From contig CANLUY010000001.1 of the NCBI GenBank assembly GCA_947494435.1, forward strand, positions 1,850,001-1,914,000: 64,000 bases of DNA, read 5' to 3'. The notes under the pieces are model-generated. The model was given only the letters and a program-made list of their open reading frames with translations. It was not told the DNA's origin and ran no database searches. The DNA is from an uncultured Litoreibacter sp. (lineage in GTDB: Bacteria > Pseudomonadota > Alphaproteobacteria > Rhodobacterales > Rhodobacteraceae). The first letter of the stretch is position 1; each line of letters begins with the position of its first letter. Below, one piece after another: positions 17,993-27,888 of the stretch. The translations under genes and the position numbers were made by a program.

Positions 17993-19450
17993 CTATTTTT
18001 CTATTTGTGAAGCGAGTGCGAACAAGGCAGTCGTATCGATATGCAACGCCATATGGTCCACCAAGCTGTCGAGTGTCTGATTGACTGCTTCTGTGTAGTC
18101 AAGCGGATCAACCTGCGCGCCCAATCCGGCCAAAAAGGCTTTGCGGAATGCGTCGGAGCTAAACAAGCCGTGCAAGTAGCACCCGCGAACCCTGCCATCA
18201 GTGCTGGTTGCACCTTCGGGACGGTCACCCAGACGCATCCAAGGACGCTCACAGTCCGGACCTTTCGTCTTTCCGATATGAATCTCGTACCCAGACAATT
18301 CGGGGCCATTTGGAAGTGCGTGCCCCGAAACTTCGGCCAGTCTCTTTTGCGGAGACATAACAGTTTCGACATCAAGTAGTCCAAGCCCATCGACCGTTCC
18401 TGCGGGGCCTTCAATCCCTTCGGGATCTGCAATTTTGCGGCCCAGCATCTGATATCCACCGCAAATGCCCAAAACATGACCGCCTCGGCGCACATGCGCT
18501 GCAAGGTCGATGTCCCAACCTTGCGCTCGGAAATGTGCCAAATCTCCGATTGTAGACTTTGAACCAGGGATCAAGACCAGATCAGCATCACCGGGCAGGG
18601 GGCGCCCCGCCTCTATGATGTCAACAGAAACGCCTGGTTCCATCGACAGAGGGTCAAGATCATCGAAATTGGCAATGCGCGACAAACGCGGCACCGCGAT
18701 TTTTAGCCCGGCTCCGGCGGAAGAGCTGATATCCATGATGTCTTCGGCGGGCAATTTCCAAGCATCGGAAAACCAAGGCAAAACACCAAGCGACGCCCAT
18801 CTGGTCATGTCAGAAATTGCCGTAACGCCGTCATCAAAAAGGCTGACATCCCCGCGAAATTTGTTGACCATAAACCCTTTGATCCGGTCTCGGTCTGAAG
18901 CAGGTAGCACAGCATGTGTGCCGACAAGTTGTGCAATGACCCCGCCGCGATCAATGTCACCCACCAAAATAACTGGGGCATCAACGGCTTCGGCAAACCC
19001 CATATTGGCGATATCACCCGCACGCAGGTTAATTTCCGCCGGACTGCCTGCACCTTCAATCACAATCAGATCGGCGTCTTCTGCAATCCTGTGATAGCTC
19101 TCAATCGCTTTACTCAAGAGGTCAGGCTTTGCCTTTGCATAATCGCGCGCTTTGAGTGTTGCGACCCGTTTGCCTTGAACGATGACCTGAGCGCCAACAT
19201 CCGTTTCGGGTTTGAGCAGCACAGGGTTCATATCTACAACAGCCGGTACTCCGCAGGCGAGCGCTTGCAGAGCTTGCGCACGCCCGATCTCTCCACCATC
19301 AGAAGTGACGGCCGCATTGTTAGACATGTTTTGTGGCTTGAATGGTTTGACGCGAAGGCCTTGCCGCGCAAAATGGCGGCAGAGCCCAGCCACGATCATG
19401 GATTTGCCCACGTTTGAGCCTGCCCCTTGGATCATGATGGCCTTGGTCAT
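17993..19450 (-). CDS. cobQ: Cobyric acid synthase
   Basis: 485 residues. Amidates side chains b, d, e and g of adenosyl-cobyrinic a,c-diamide during B12 synthesis. The N-terminal P-loop-like motif is [17 protein letters not shown]; the C-terminal glutamine amidotransferase carries the nucleophile Cys in [12 protein letters not shown]. No other cobalamin genes lie beside it. Convergent with the acidic protein gene, 9 bp apart. Confidence 0.95.
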   Translation of the reverse strand: MTKAIMIQGAGSNVGKSMIVAGLCRHFARQGLRVKPFKPQNMSNNAAVTSDGGEIGRAQALQALACGVPAVVDMNPVLLKPETDVGAQVIVQGKRVATLKARDYAKAKPDLLSKAIESYHRIAEDADLIVIEGAGSPAEINLRAGDIANMGFAEAVDAPVILVGDIDRGGVIAQLVGTHAVLPASDRDRIKGFMVNKFRGDVSLFDDGVTAISDMTRWASLGVLPWFSDAWKLPAEDIMDISSSAGAGLKIAVPRLSRIANFDDLDPLSMEPGVSVDIIEAGRPLPGDADLVLIPGSKSTIGDLAHFRAQGWDIDLAAHVRRGGHVLGICGGYQMLGRKIADPEGIEGPAGTVDGLGLLDVETVMSPQKRLAEVSGHALPNGPELSGYEIHIGKTKGPDCERPWMRLGDRPEGATSTDGRVRGCYLHGLFSSDAFRKAFLAGLGAQVDPLDYTEAVNQTLDSLVDHMALHIDTTALFALASQIEK

Positions 19451-19511
19451 TTGTCATTCTCCGACTACGCTGCCCCGAGGTGCCGCGACGCGGCGTGAAA
19501 GTAAAGAGCGT

Positions 19512-20093
19512 ATGAACACCCCCGCACATCTGATCTTTGGCGCCGCTGCCTTTGGCAGGCCGGGCAAACCTTGGGTCACCGGCGCAGCACTATTGGGTGC
19601 CCTTGCACCTGATCTGTCGCTTTATCTGATGGCCGGGTGGCAATTGGTCGTTCTTGGGACCGACCCCAATATCGTTTTTCGCGTCATGTACTATTCTGAC
19701 AGCTGGCAGGCTATTTTCGCGGTAGATAATTCGGTTTTCGTTTGGGGTGCGCTTCTTGGATTCGCGCTTTGGGTCAGATCACCTGTTGCCATCGCCTTTG
19801 CAGGTGCGGGTTTGCTGCACTTGGCATTAGACTTCCCACTCCATAATGATGACGCTCGCATGCATTTTTGGCCCGTCACTGATTGGAAATTTATCAGCCC
19901 CGTCAGCTACTGGGACCCACGTCATTACGGCGGCATCGTCGGAACAATCGAGATGGTTTTAAGCGTCGCCTGTCTTGCGCTTCTATGGCGCCGCTTTCGG
20001 TTGCTGTGGCAACGGATCGTCCTCGGGTTAGCGGCGGTTCTACAAGTTGCGCCGTCGCTCGTCTGGTTCTTCTTGCTTGGCAGTGGGCGCTAG
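19512..20093 (+). CDS. Membrane protein, metal-dependent-hydrolase (YbcI/YdjM) style
   Basis: 193 residues with four or five hydrophobic helices. It begins MNTPAHLIFGAAAFG and has the His/Asp-bearing segments APDLSLYLMAGW and LHLALDFPLHNDDARMHFWP, a pattern like membrane-bound metal hydrolases of the YdjM type. Homologues are sometimes labelled CobQ only because they sit next to cobQ; nothing here suggests cobalamin chemistry. Divergent from cobQ by 61 bp; its end overlaps the end of putR. Confidence 0.6.
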   Translation: MNTPAHLIFGAAAFGRPGKPWVTGAALLGALAPDLSLYLMAGWQLVVLGTDPNIVFRVMYYSDSWQAIFAVDNSVFVWGALLGFALWVRSPVAIAFAGAGLLHLALDFPLHNDDARMHFWPVTDWKFISPVSYWDPRHYGGIVGTIEMVLSVACLALLWRRFRLLWQRIVLGLAAVLQVAPSLVWFFLLGSGR

Positions 20094-20551
20094 AGCATTC
20101 CCTCTTTGACGGCTTCCATCACCACGTGGGTCGACGTGTTCGAAACATGGGGTAGGGCGGAAATGAGCTCCCCCAAAACGCGGCGATAAGCGCGCATATC
20201 CGATGTACGGACTTTCAGCAGATAATCGAAATTGGAAGCGGTCATGTGGCATTCTTCGATTTCCGGGACGGCGCGCGCTGCCTCGTTAAATGCGGTCAAT
20301 GCGGCCTCTCGCGTATCGTCCAATTTCACTTCGACGAAAGCGATGTGGTCTAACCCCAGTTTTACAGGATCGAGCAAAGCGCGATACCCGGTGATAATAC
20401 CCATCTGTTCAAGCCGCTTTACGCGCGCTTGTGTCGGTGTGTTCGATAGATTGATCCGCCCAGCCAATTCAGTGATCGAAACACGTCCCTCAGATGACAA
20501 AACACGCAATATTGCGCGGTCATAGTCATCTAGTCCTTTGTCGGCGCTCAT
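20090..20551 (-). CDS. putR: Lrp/AsnC-type regulator of proline use
   Basis: 153 residues with an N-terminal helix-turn-helix (LSSEGRVSITELAGRINLSNTPTQARVKRLE, in part) and a C-terminal RAM ligand-binding domain (AFVEVKLDDTREAALTAFNEAA; TASNFDYLLKVRTSDMRAYRR, in part). It is divergent from putA, and PutA here lacks a DNA-binding domain, so this gene is the likely proline-responsive activator PutR. Confidence 0.88.
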   Translation of the reverse strand: MSADKGLDDYDRAILRVLSSEGRVSITELAGRINLSNTPTQARVKRLEQMGIITGYRALLDPVKLGLDHIAFVEVKLDDTREAALTAFNEAARAVPEIEECHMTASNFDYLLKVRTSDMRAYRRVLGELISALPHVSNTSTHVVMEAVKEGML

Positions 20552-20612
20552 CTATATATTGCCCTTTCCTTGGAGGATTCGACTGAGAATCTATCAAAAT
20601 CAGAGAGATATA

Positions 20613-20635
20613 ATCATAATTTGCTGCATAATGAT
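20613..20635. promoter_or_regulatory. Imperfect palindrome in the putR-putA spacer
   Basis: ATCATAAT at 20613 and ATAATGAT ending at 20635 are imperfect inverted arms around an AT-rich centre, 15 bp before the putA start. Lrp-family sites look like this, so it may be a PutR site; weak evidence. Confidence 0.35.
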
Positions 20636-20649
20636 AGGAAATAGAACTA

Positions 20650-23600
20650 ATGGGTGTTTTCATGCCAAGCCTTTCTTCTCTGCGCAAAACGATCCGCGCC
20701 AATACGATGCCTGATGAAGCCAAAGCCATTGCCCGGCTGACGAAACTGGCTGGCCTCACCGCAAAAGAACGCGCCCAGATCGTCGTGAATGGCGCCAAAC
20801 TGGTGAGCGATATTCGTAGCTCTGCCAAACCGGGGCTGATGGAAGTATTTCTCGCTGAATATGGGCTGAACACTGATGAGGGTGTTGCGCTGATGTGTTT
20901 GGCCGAAGCGCTGCTGCGGGTGCCTGATGCGGATACGATGGACGCGCTGATTGAAGATAAGATTGCACCATCCGACTGGGGGACGCATCTGGGCCATTCC
21001 AGCTCTACGCTTGTGAACGCATCGACATGGGGATTGATGCTGACCGGTAAGGTTTTGACGGAAGAGCAGCCGGGGATTGCGGGCCAATTGACAGCTATGG
21101 TCAAACGGTTGGGGGAGCCGGTGATCCGTGCCGCAACCGCACGCGCGATGAAGGAAATGGGACGCCAGTTTGTATTGGGCGAAACCATTCAGGGCGCAAT
21201 GCAACGTGCAAAAGCCGAAGAAGATCAAGGCTTCACTTACAGCTATGACATGCTTGGAGAAGCCGCCAAAACGGATAAAGACGCGCAAGGCTATCTGCGA
21301 TCCTATAGCAGCGCGATCGATGAGATTGCCAAGGCAGCTACATCTTCAGATATCCGAGAAAACCCCGGCATTTCAGTCAAGCTTTCCGCGCTTTATCCGC
21401 GATATGAGACGCCTCAGAAAACGGACGTGATGGCCGTCCTGCAACCTCGATTGTTAAAGCTTTGTCAGCAGGCGGCTGCCGCGCAAGTCGGACTAAACAT
21501 TGATGCGGAAGAGGCTGATCGGCTCGATCTATCGCTTGATATTATTGAAGCAACTCTGCGCCATGACAGCCTTGAGGGTTGGGATGGATTTGGCGTGGTC
21601 GTGCAGGCCTACGGACACCGAGCGTCCTTTGTGATTGATTGGCTCCATACGCTTGCAACCAAGCATGATCGCAAGATTATGGTGCGGTTGGTGAAGGGTG
21701 CGTATTGGGACACCGAAGTGAAGCGCGCGCAAGTGCTAGGGCTGAGCGGATTTCCTGTATTCACCCACAAACCCGCGACAGATATCAGCTATATTGCGAA
21801 TGCCCGTAAGCTCTTGGGTATGACGGGCCGAATTTACCCGCAGTTCGCTACGCACAACGCGCATACCGTCGCCGCCATTCTATTTATGGCTGGCGATTTG
21901 CAAGCCTTCGAATTCCAACGCCTTCACGGGATGGGCGACCGTTTGCACGATCTGGTAATGGCAAAAGGGAAGACGCGGTGCCGTATCTACGCGCCGGTTG
22001 GCGCGCATCGCGATTTATTGGCGTATCTCGTCCGGCGATTGCTGGAGAATGGCGCGAATTCCTCCTTCGTGAACCAGATCGTCGACGAAGATGTGACGCC
22101 AACGGAAGTGGCGTCTGATCCGTTCACAGATCTTGAAGGCGCGACCTATCCGGCAATTACACATCCCAAAGATATCTTTCCGGGTCGGCAAAACTCGAAG
22201 GGCTGGGACTGGAATGATCCGGTTGACCTTGACGACATAGAAACTGCCCGCGCGCCATTCGCAGCGACCTCGCTTTCCTATGACACCCAGAACGCCAAAC
22301 AAGCCCTAGGCTCTTCTTCGCCTTGGGACGCACCTGTTGAAGTCCGGTCCGCAGCGCTCAGAAAAGCCGCGGATCTTTACGAAGAAAACTACGGTCAGAT
22401 ATTTGCAATCCTAGCGCGTGAAGCGGGGAAAACGGTACTCGATTGTATCGGTGAACTACGCGAGGCGGTGGACTTCCTCCGCTACTACGCCGACGAGGCT
22501 GAGGCGCATAAGGCGGCACCGCTTGGTGTTTTTACCTGTATCTCTCCGTGGAACTTTCCGCTTGCGATTTTTACAGGGCAAATTGCGGCTGCTTTGGCGA
22601 CAGGAAACGCCGTATTGGCAAAGCCCGCAGAACAGACACCGGTTATCGCGCAATTCGCCACACAGCTTCTGCATGATGCAGGCGTTCCAAAGACAGCACT
22701 TCAATTGCTGCCGGGCGGCGGTGATGTCGGCGCGATTTTGACGGCAAGCCCCAAGGTGGATGGCGTGTGCTTTACTGGATCAACTGCAACGGCAAAGCGC
22801 ATCCATCAAAGCTTGGCCGAAGACGGTAACGCGCGCGCGCCGTTGATCGCTGAAACGGGCGGTCTGAATGCGATGATTGTAGATAGCACAGCCCTGCCGG
22901 AACAGGCGACGCGCGATATCATTGCCTCAGCCTTTCAATCCGCAGGTCAACGCTGCTCCGCTCTCCGATGTTTGTATGTTCAGGAAGACATCGCAGAGGG
23001 ACTGATTGAGATGCTCACGGGAGCCATGGCTGCCCTCAAGGTCGGCGACCCTTGGGATATGTCTACCGATGTTGGGCCTATCATCGATGAGGCTGCCCAC
23101 GCCAAAATCAAAAACTATGTTGAAGCGGCGCGGGCGGAGGGCAGGGTGTTGTTCGAAACTTCAGCAGATGCGCTTGGCAATTTTATCGTTCCAACACTTA
23201 TTAAAGTTGATGGGATCGCTGAGATGGGGGAGGAAATTTTCGGTCCGGTTCTCCATGTGGCGACATTCAAATCGTATGAATTGGACAAAGTGATCACCGA
23301 CATCAACACCACCGGATACGGCCTGACCTTTGGTTTGCATTCCCGCATTGATGATCGCGTACAAAAAGTTGTCGATCAGGTTCATGCGGGCAATATCTAT
23401 GTGAATCGGAACCAAATCGGTGCAATCGTTGGATCCCAACCCTTTGGCGGCGAAGGGCTGTCTGGCACGGGTCCAAAGGCAGGTGGGCCGCATTACCTGC
23501 TCAAATTCCTTCGAGAGCCGACACCACAACAGCTTCACCAGTCCCGCTCTCTGCCTGGGCCGACGGGTGAAAGCAACCGTCTCACTGTGCTGCCGCGCGC

Positions 23601-23910
23601 ACCGATTTTGTGTGTTGGTCCGGATATCGGCGCGCAGATGTCAGCTGTCGATGCCGCAGGCGGGCGGCCAGTCGAAGGCGTGATTGAGGATGTTGCGAAG
23701 CTCAACGACATAGGTGGCGTTCTTTACTGGGGGAACGTTGAGGGTGAAATCCGCAACCTCCGGCAGCTCCTCGCAAATCGTGAAGGGCCCATTTTGCCGT
23801 TGATAACAGGCCGCCCCAGTGTGGCAGACGTTATCGCGGAAAGACATGTGTGCATCGACACCACAGCCTCTGGCGGGAATGCCCAGTTGCTGGCGGAGGT
23901 TGGCACCTAA
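20650..23910 (+). CDS. putA: Bifunctional proline dehydrogenase / L-glutamate-5-semialdehyde dehydrogenase
   Basis: 1086 residues. Oxidises proline to glutamate. After an N-terminal helical arm, the FAD proline dehydrogenase barrel is seen (LNIDAEEADRLDLSL; MVRLVKGAYWDTEVKRAQ; YAPVGAHRDLLAYLVRRLLENGANSSFV, each in part). The aldehyde dehydrogenase domain has ETGGLNAMIVD and the catalytic Cys in SAGQRCSALR. There is no N-terminal ribbon-helix-helix, so it cannot self-regulate like E. coli PutA. AGGAA lies nine bases before ATG 20650; ATG 20662 is possible. Confidence 0.96.
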   Translation: MGVFMPSLSSLRKTIRANTMPDEAKAIARLTKLAGLTAKERAQIVVNGAKLVSDIRSSAKPGLMEVFLAEYGLNTDEGVALMCLAEALLRVPDADTMDALIEDKIAPSDWGTHLGHSSSTLVNASTWGLMLTGKVLTEEQPGIAGQLTAMVKRLGEPVIRAATARAMKEMGRQFVLGETIQGAMQRAKAEEDQGFTYSYDMLGEAAKTDKDAQGYLRSYSSAIDEIAKAATSSDIRENPGISVKLSALYPRYETPQKTDVMAVLQPRLLKLCQQAAAAQVGLNIDAEEADRLDLSLDIIEATLRHDSLEGWDGFGVVVQAYGHRASFVIDWLHTLATKHDRKIMVRLVKGAYWDTEVKRAQVLGLSGFPVFTHKPATDISYIANARKLLGMTGRIYPQFATHNAHTVAAILFMAGDLQAFEFQRLHGMGDRLHDLVMAKGKTRCRIYAPVGAHRDLLAYLVRRLLENGANSSFVNQIVDEDVTPTEVASDPFTDLEGATYPAITHPKDIFPGRQNSKGWDWNDPVDLDDIETARAPFAATSLSYDTQNAKQALGSSSPWDAPVEVRSAALRKAADLYEENYGQIFAILAREAGKTVLDCIGELREAVDFLRYYADEAEAHKAAPLGVFTCISPWNFPLAIFTGQIAAALATGNAVLAKPAEQTPVIAQFATQLLHDAGVPKTALQLLPGGGDVGAILTASPKVDGVCFTGSTATAKRIHQSLAEDGNARAPLIAETGGLNAMIVDSTALPEQATRDIIASAFQSAGQRCSALRCLYVQEDIAEGLIEMLTGAMAALKVGDPWDMSTDVGPIIDEAAHAKIKNYVEAARAEGRVLFETSADALGNFIVPTLIKVDGIAEMGEEIFGPVLHVATFKSYELDKVITDINTTGYGLTFGLHSRIDDRVQKVVDQVHAGNIYVNRNQIGAIVGSQPFGGEGLSGTGPKAGGPHYLLKFLREPTPQQLHQSRSLPGPTGESNRLTVLPRAPILCVGPDIGAQMSAVDAAGGRPVEGVIEDVAKLNDIGGVLYWGNVEGEIRNLRQLLANREGPILPLITGRPSVADVIAERHVCIDTTASGGNAQLLAEVGT

Positions 23911-23949
23911 ATCTTGTAAATACCGGCTGAGTGCGTCAGCTTCCGCACC

Positions 23950-24693
23950 ATGTTTCCTATTCGCGACCACAACCCGTCCGAGCGTACACCCTACGTGACC
24001 TACGCGCTTCTGGCCGCCAATATCTTGATATTTATCGGCTATTGGCCCATTCAAACCAACAACCCTGCAAATCTTGCCGAGTTTTGGGACGCATGGGCCA
24101 TGCGGCCCGTTGAAATCAGCCAAGGCATCGATCTGCATACGTTGGTGACGTCCATGTTTCTACATGGCGGTTGGATGCATCTCGCGGGGAATATGCTGTT
24201 TCTCTATATCTTTGGTGATAATTTGGAAGATCAGTTGGGCCATGTACCGTTTCTGCTTTTCTACCTTATTTGCGGTGTTCTGGCTGATGTCGGACAGTTA
24301 CTTGCCGATCCGTCCAGCCCCATTCCGACAGTCGGGGCATCAGGCGCGATTGCCGGTGTGATGGGGGGGTACCTATTGCTCTTCCCGAAAGCGAAGGTTG
24401 ATATCATCGTCATCTTCATTGTGTTCTTCAAAATCTTCCCCATACCGGCATGGGTCATGCTGGGATTGTGGATGGCGCTGCAGTTGTTCAACGGCATAAC
24501 AGCCGACGTCAGTCAGGGCGGGGTTGCCTATTGGGCTCATGCGGGTGGTTTTGTTGCCGGATTTATTCTGCTGATCCCCTTCTGGTTGAAGCGCGGCGGA
24601 CAAGGATTCTGGGTCCGTACTGAAGGTCATCCGCCGCATCCTGATGCCACGTATTCCCCTTCCACGATCCCGGTTATCCGGAGGCGCAAATGA
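23950..24693 (+). CDS. Rhomboid family intramembrane serine protease
   Basis: 247 residues, about six membrane helices. Catalytic Ser131 is in GASGAIAG, catalytic His197 in YWAHAGGF, and the helper Asn81 in HLAGNMLFLY. It cleaves membrane proteins within the bilayer. Substrate unknown. Its last codon overlaps the next gene (ATGA). Confidence 0.93.
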   Translation: MFPIRDHNPSERTPYVTYALLAANILIFIGYWPIQTNNPANLAEFWDAWAMRPVEISQGIDLHTLVTSMFLHGGWMHLAGNMLFLYIFGDNLEDQLGHVPFLLFYLICGVLADVGQLLADPSSPIPTVGASGAIAGVMGGYLLLFPKAKVDIIVIFIVFFKIFPIPAWVMLGLWMALQLFNGITADVSQGGVAYWAHAGGFVAGFILLIPFWLKRGGQGFWVRTEGHPPHPDATYSPSTIPVIRRRK

Positions 24694-25058
24694 CCGATCG
24701 CTCTGTCGCAACCTGTCACTGTGAGGCGGTGCGTATCTCTTTCGAAATGGTCGATGGGCTTGACAGCCTACGACGCTGTGATTGCTCGATCTGCCGTCGC
24801 AAATACCCCGCCGCGGTGTCTGGTCGCGTGGCCGACGTTCAGGTCGAAAAGGGTGAGGGTAACCTAGGTTGCTACCAATTTGGAACGATGACGGCCAAAC
24901 ACTATTTCTGCAAAACATGCGGCATTCATGTCTATCACCAGCGTCGATCAAACCCTTCTGAAATAGGTGTAAACGTCGCTTGCGTGGCCGGGCTTGATCC
25001 GCGCATTGCGGGTACTGCCAGTTGGGTGGACGGAGTTGTCCATCCGAACGACATCTGA
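24690..25058 (+). CDS. GFA/CENP-V-type zinc protein
   Basis: 122 residues with the family's cysteine pattern: CHC at residue 9-11, CDCSIC near 31-36 and CKTCGIH. The fold is that of glutathione-dependent formaldehyde-activating enzymes, but most members have unknown substrates. Translationally coupled to the rhomboid gene; convergent with the FkbM gene with 3 bp between. Confidence 0.88.
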   Translation: MTDRSVATCHCEAVRISFEMVDGLDSLRRCDCSICRRKYPAAVSGRVADVQVEKGEGNLGCYQFGTMTAKHYFCKTCGIHVYHQRRSNPSEIGVNVACVAGLDPRIAGTASWVDGVVHPNDI

Positions 25059-25061
25059 CAC

Positions 25062-25787
25062 CTAGCTGTCTTTCAGATGCCATTCTTCCCAAACGAATGG
25101 ATAAGCCCATGATGGTGCATGCGTCTTTGAAAGCTCCGCGACGATTGCGTCGCGCTTTGCAATAAATTCTGCGCCATAAAGGTGGAATTGGATTTGTAAG
25201 ATACCGATACGGCCAATATGACCGGAGGCAACGAGTGCAGGAAGCAGATCATACTCTCCCCCTTCGATATTCACCTTCATCACGTCAATGCGCTGCGTCT
25301 TAAAGGCGTCTAGAAATGTCTTAACATTCTCCACACGGCCTTTCGTGCCATCCGCGCTCGTCACAAAAGCGGAGGACGCATCCCCGTCATCACTCAGATC
25401 TAGCTCACCATCCGCACTGCCGAGGGCGATGTCATGTACTGTAATCGCGTCATTTGCCGCAAAGCGGGTGCTGAGTGCTTGAGCAAACTTAGGATGAGGC
25501 TCGAAAACATGTATTTTGGCGCCGTATTTATCAAAAATGTCCTGCGCCCAATTTCCTTCAAATCCGCCAACATCAAAAACCGTTGAGTCAGAGGTCAGCC
25601 CTTCGAACTGCATCCGAACCGGCTCCATCTTGTCGCGTTTCCAGCGTTTGAACTCCGCATAAAACTCTTTTCGCCACGGTTCTCGCCGTAGTCGCAACCA
25701 GTGCTTCAAGGAAATTCGCATTGATGGCCACCCCAGCTTGCCGTAACTGCCCCAGCAATAGACAATCGCCCGAAGGCGGGCAAGCAC
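25062..25787 (-). CDS. FkbM family methyltransferase
   Basis: 241 residues. SAM motif I is VFDVGGFEGNWAQDIFDKYG; VMKVNIEGGEYDLLPAL is the typical FkbM segment. The family O-methylates sugars or small molecules. The longest frame uses GTG 25787, only 11 bp from the divergent fucosyltransferase start and without a clear ribosome site. ATG 25721 (MRISLKHW) leaves a more usual 77-bp divergent promoter and may be the true start. Confidence 0.85.
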   Translation of the reverse strand: MLARLRAIVYCWGSYGKLGWPSMRISLKHWLRLRREPWRKEFYAEFKRWKRDKMEPVRMQFEGLTSDSTVFDVGGFEGNWAQDIFDKYGAKIHVFEPHPKFAQALSTRFAANDAITVHDIALGSADGELDLSDDGDASSAFVTSADGTKGRVENVKTFLDAFKTQRIDVMKVNIEGGEYDLLPALVASGHIGRIGILQIQFHLYGAEFIAKRDAIVAELSKTHAPSWAYPFVWEEWHLKDS

Positions 25788-25798
25788 AGGGGGCCTAA

Positions 25799-26656
25799 AT
25801 GATCACCTCACGGATTTTCGGCGGTCTGGGCAATCAGCTGTTTCAATACGCGGCAGGTCGCGCGCTCGCATTGGTAGGAAATGACCAATTGCAATTGGAT
25901 ACAAGACTCGTGCCCGAGGCGCAGCATGGTGCTTATGCGTTAAAACACTTCAATATTGCGGCGGCGCCTGCATCATCAGACCAACTTCCCCCTTCCAAGG
26001 ACAAACCCGTCCGCTACGGGCTTTGGCGCAAGTTCGGCCGGTCGCCCCGATTTCTGCGTGAAAAAGGTTTGGGCTTCGATCCAACTGTTTTGGAGCAACG
26101 CGGTGATGTCTACCTGCATGGCTACTGGCAAAGTGAGAAATACTTCGCAGCATGTGCCGACCAACTGCGCGAGGATCTCATAATCACCACGCCGCCAAGC
26201 GCGGAAAATGAAACATGGTTGCACGACATTAAGAACGTGCCGTCTGTCTCGCTCCACCTCCGCCGTGGCGACTATCTGTCGGCCGCTTCAGGAGGGGCGT
26301 CAACTGCAACTTGCGACGAGGCGTATTACCAACGGGCGCTCGATCAAATCGTATCTGAGACAGGCATTGATCCGGTCGTGTTTGTCTTCTCGGATGACCC
26401 CAACTGGGCACTTGAAAACTTGCGTTTCTCATTTGAGACCAGATTTGCCGGTCATAACGGGGCCGATAAGCACTATGAGGATATACGGCTTATCTCGGCC
26501 TGCCAGCACAACATCATCGCAAATTCCACGTTTTCTTGGTGGGGCGGTTGGTTGAACGCCAATCCTGAAAAACGGGTGATTGCGCCGAAGAAGTGGTTCA
26601 AAACCGATGAGGATTTGAACCCAGACATTATCCCCGCGGACTGGATACGAGTTTAA
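25799..26656 (+). CDS. Alpha-1,2-fucosyltransferase family protein (GT11)
   Basis: 285 residues. Family motifs are clear: [18 protein letters not shown] at the N-terminus, [11 protein letters not shown] (the HxRRxD motif), and [12 protein letters not shown] near the C-terminus. It transfers fucose or a related sugar to a surface glycan. Divergent from an FkbM methyltransferase, which suggests a small glycan-decorating pair. Its last 4 bp overlap the efp stop on the other strand. Confidence 0.92.
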   Translation: MITSRIFGGLGNQLFQYAAGRALALVGNDQLQLDTRLVPEAQHGAYALKHFNIAAAPASSDQLPPSKDKPVRYGLWRKFGRSPRFLREKGLGFDPTVLEQRGDVYLHGYWQSEKYFAACADQLREDLIITTPPSAENETWLHDIKNVPSVSLHLRRGDYLSAASGGASTATCDEAYYQRALDQIVSETGIDPVVFVFSDDPNWALENLRFSFETRFAGHNGADKHYEDIRLISACQHNIIANSTFSWWGGWLNANPEKRVIAPKKWFKTDEDLNPDIIPADWIRV

Positions 26657-27216
26657 GCGCGTTCGGAGTATTCCAGCGACTCTGTGTCGACCACGATATC
26701 TTCGTCTGTATTGATGAACGGTGGCACCATAATCCGCACCCCATTGTCGAGGACCGCTGGCTTGAAAGACTTAGATGCTGTCTGGCCTTTGACAACAGGT
26801 TCCGTTTCGACAACTTTACATGTCACCTTCTGAGGGAGTGAGCAGCTCAACGCCTCGCTGTCATAATACTCGACTTGCGCAATCATACCGTCTTGCAGGA
26901 AGGGACGACGATCGCCGAGCAAGTCTGCAGGCAGCTCGATCTGTTCGTAAGTCTCAGTGTCCATGAAGGTCAGCATGCCATCCGTTTCGAATAAGAACTG
27001 CTGGTCTTTTTGCTCGAGGCGAACTTTCTCTACCTTGTCAGCGGACCGAAAACGCTCGTTCAATTTTGAGCCTGTCCGCAGGTTTTTCATCTCGACCTGT
27101 GCAAATGCGCCACCTTTGCCAGGTTTTACATGATCGACCTTCACTGCCACCCAAAGACCGTCGTTATGCTCAAGGATATTGCCGCCCTTGATCTCGTTTC
27201 CGTTAATTTTTGGCAT
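26653..27216 (-). CDS. efp: Elongation factor P
   Basis: 187 residues, usual length. Relieves ribosome stalling at polyproline. The three OB-type domains are covered; the loop tip that enters the ribosome has Lys34 in KPGKGGAF. No genX/epmA-type modifying gene is nearby. A spacer of about 215 bp separates it from the divergent small gene at 27433. Confidence 0.97.
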   Translation of the reverse strand: MPKINGNEIKGGNILEHNDGLWVAVKVDHVKPGKGGAFAQVEMKNLRTGSKLNERFRSADKVEKVRLEQKDQQFLFETDGMLTFMDTETYEQIELPADLLGDRRPFLQDGMIAQVEYYDSEALSCSLPQKVTCKVVETEPVVKGQTASKSFKPAVLDNGVRIMVPPFINTDEDIVVDTESLEYSERA

Positions 27217-27432
27217 TGTGGCAAATCCTTGTCAAAAGGTTGATCGAAGTTTGGCCAGACCTATATATTGGTAAATGGAAGGCGGCAAGACGACTAAATG
27301 CAGTGAAAATTTGGCACAAGTTATGCATGCAACGCATGGCTGCCATATCAGATTTGCAATGACGAATCGGATCAGATGCGTCATAACGGTCAGCACGCCG
27401 AAGATACAAGAGCAAAAACAAAAGGACGCGAA

Positions 27433-27747
27433 ATGGCTGCTGATTTCGTAGACAGTACTGCATTTAACTTTGAACAAGGACAACGCTCGCGCAAACTGTT
27501 TGCCGCTGTCGTGTTGGCCGCTTTGGACGATGCAATCGCTGACGACAAGAAATATGGAAATGGTCCCGAGCAAATCGCGCGCTGGGCACGCTCCCGCGAT
27601 GGGCGGGAGGTGCTGAGCTGCGCAGGCATCGACCCGAACGAGCGTGTTGTATCAGGCCTTATGGAATTTGTAGGCAACGGTGTGCGCACGTCCGTCGCGC
27701 TGTCGCGTGAGGAAAGCGAACGACGGTCTCAGGCTGAAGCCGCATAA
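27433..27747 (+). CDS. Small conserved protein (DUF6280-like)
   Basis: 104 residues from ATG 27433, which has AAAGGAC seven bases upstream. Soluble, helical, with AAVVLAALDDAIADDKKYGNG and ARWARSRDGREVLSCAGID. I recall near-identical short proteins across Rhodobacterales under DUF6280, but the name is from memory. The high conservation suggests a core role; function unknown. A strong terminator follows. Confidence 0.75.
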   Translation: MAADFVDSTAFNFEQGQRSRKLFAAVVLAALDDAIADDKKYGNGPEQIARWARSRDGREVLSCAGIDPNERVVSGLMEFVGNGVRTSVALSREESERRSQAEAA

Positions 27748-27773
27748 GCACTCTACATTCAAGTACAGAAAAG

Positions 27774-27799
27774 CGCGCTCTCCGGAGCGCGTTTTTTTT
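27774..27799 (+). terminator. Intrinsic terminator
   Basis: CGCGCTC, loop TCCG, GAGCGCG, then eight T. It ends the single-gene transcript of the DUF6280-like gene. Confidence 0.93.
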
Positions 27800-27888
27800 A
27801 TTTGCTTTCTTGTCGGGCACCGGGGCCAATATCACCAGATTGCTGTCTTCTAGATCGACAATCCCGACCTTGAAAGTTTCTCGCACCT

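Noticed and set aside
19512-20093. Membrane protein named CobQ-like
   Set aside because: It has no amidotransferase or P-loop motif; the label in some databases seems to come from its neighbour.
20650-23910. putA considered truncated
   Set aside because: At 1086 residues it is shorter than trifunctional PutA, but both enzyme domains are complete and only the DNA-binding domain is absent, as usual where PutR exists.
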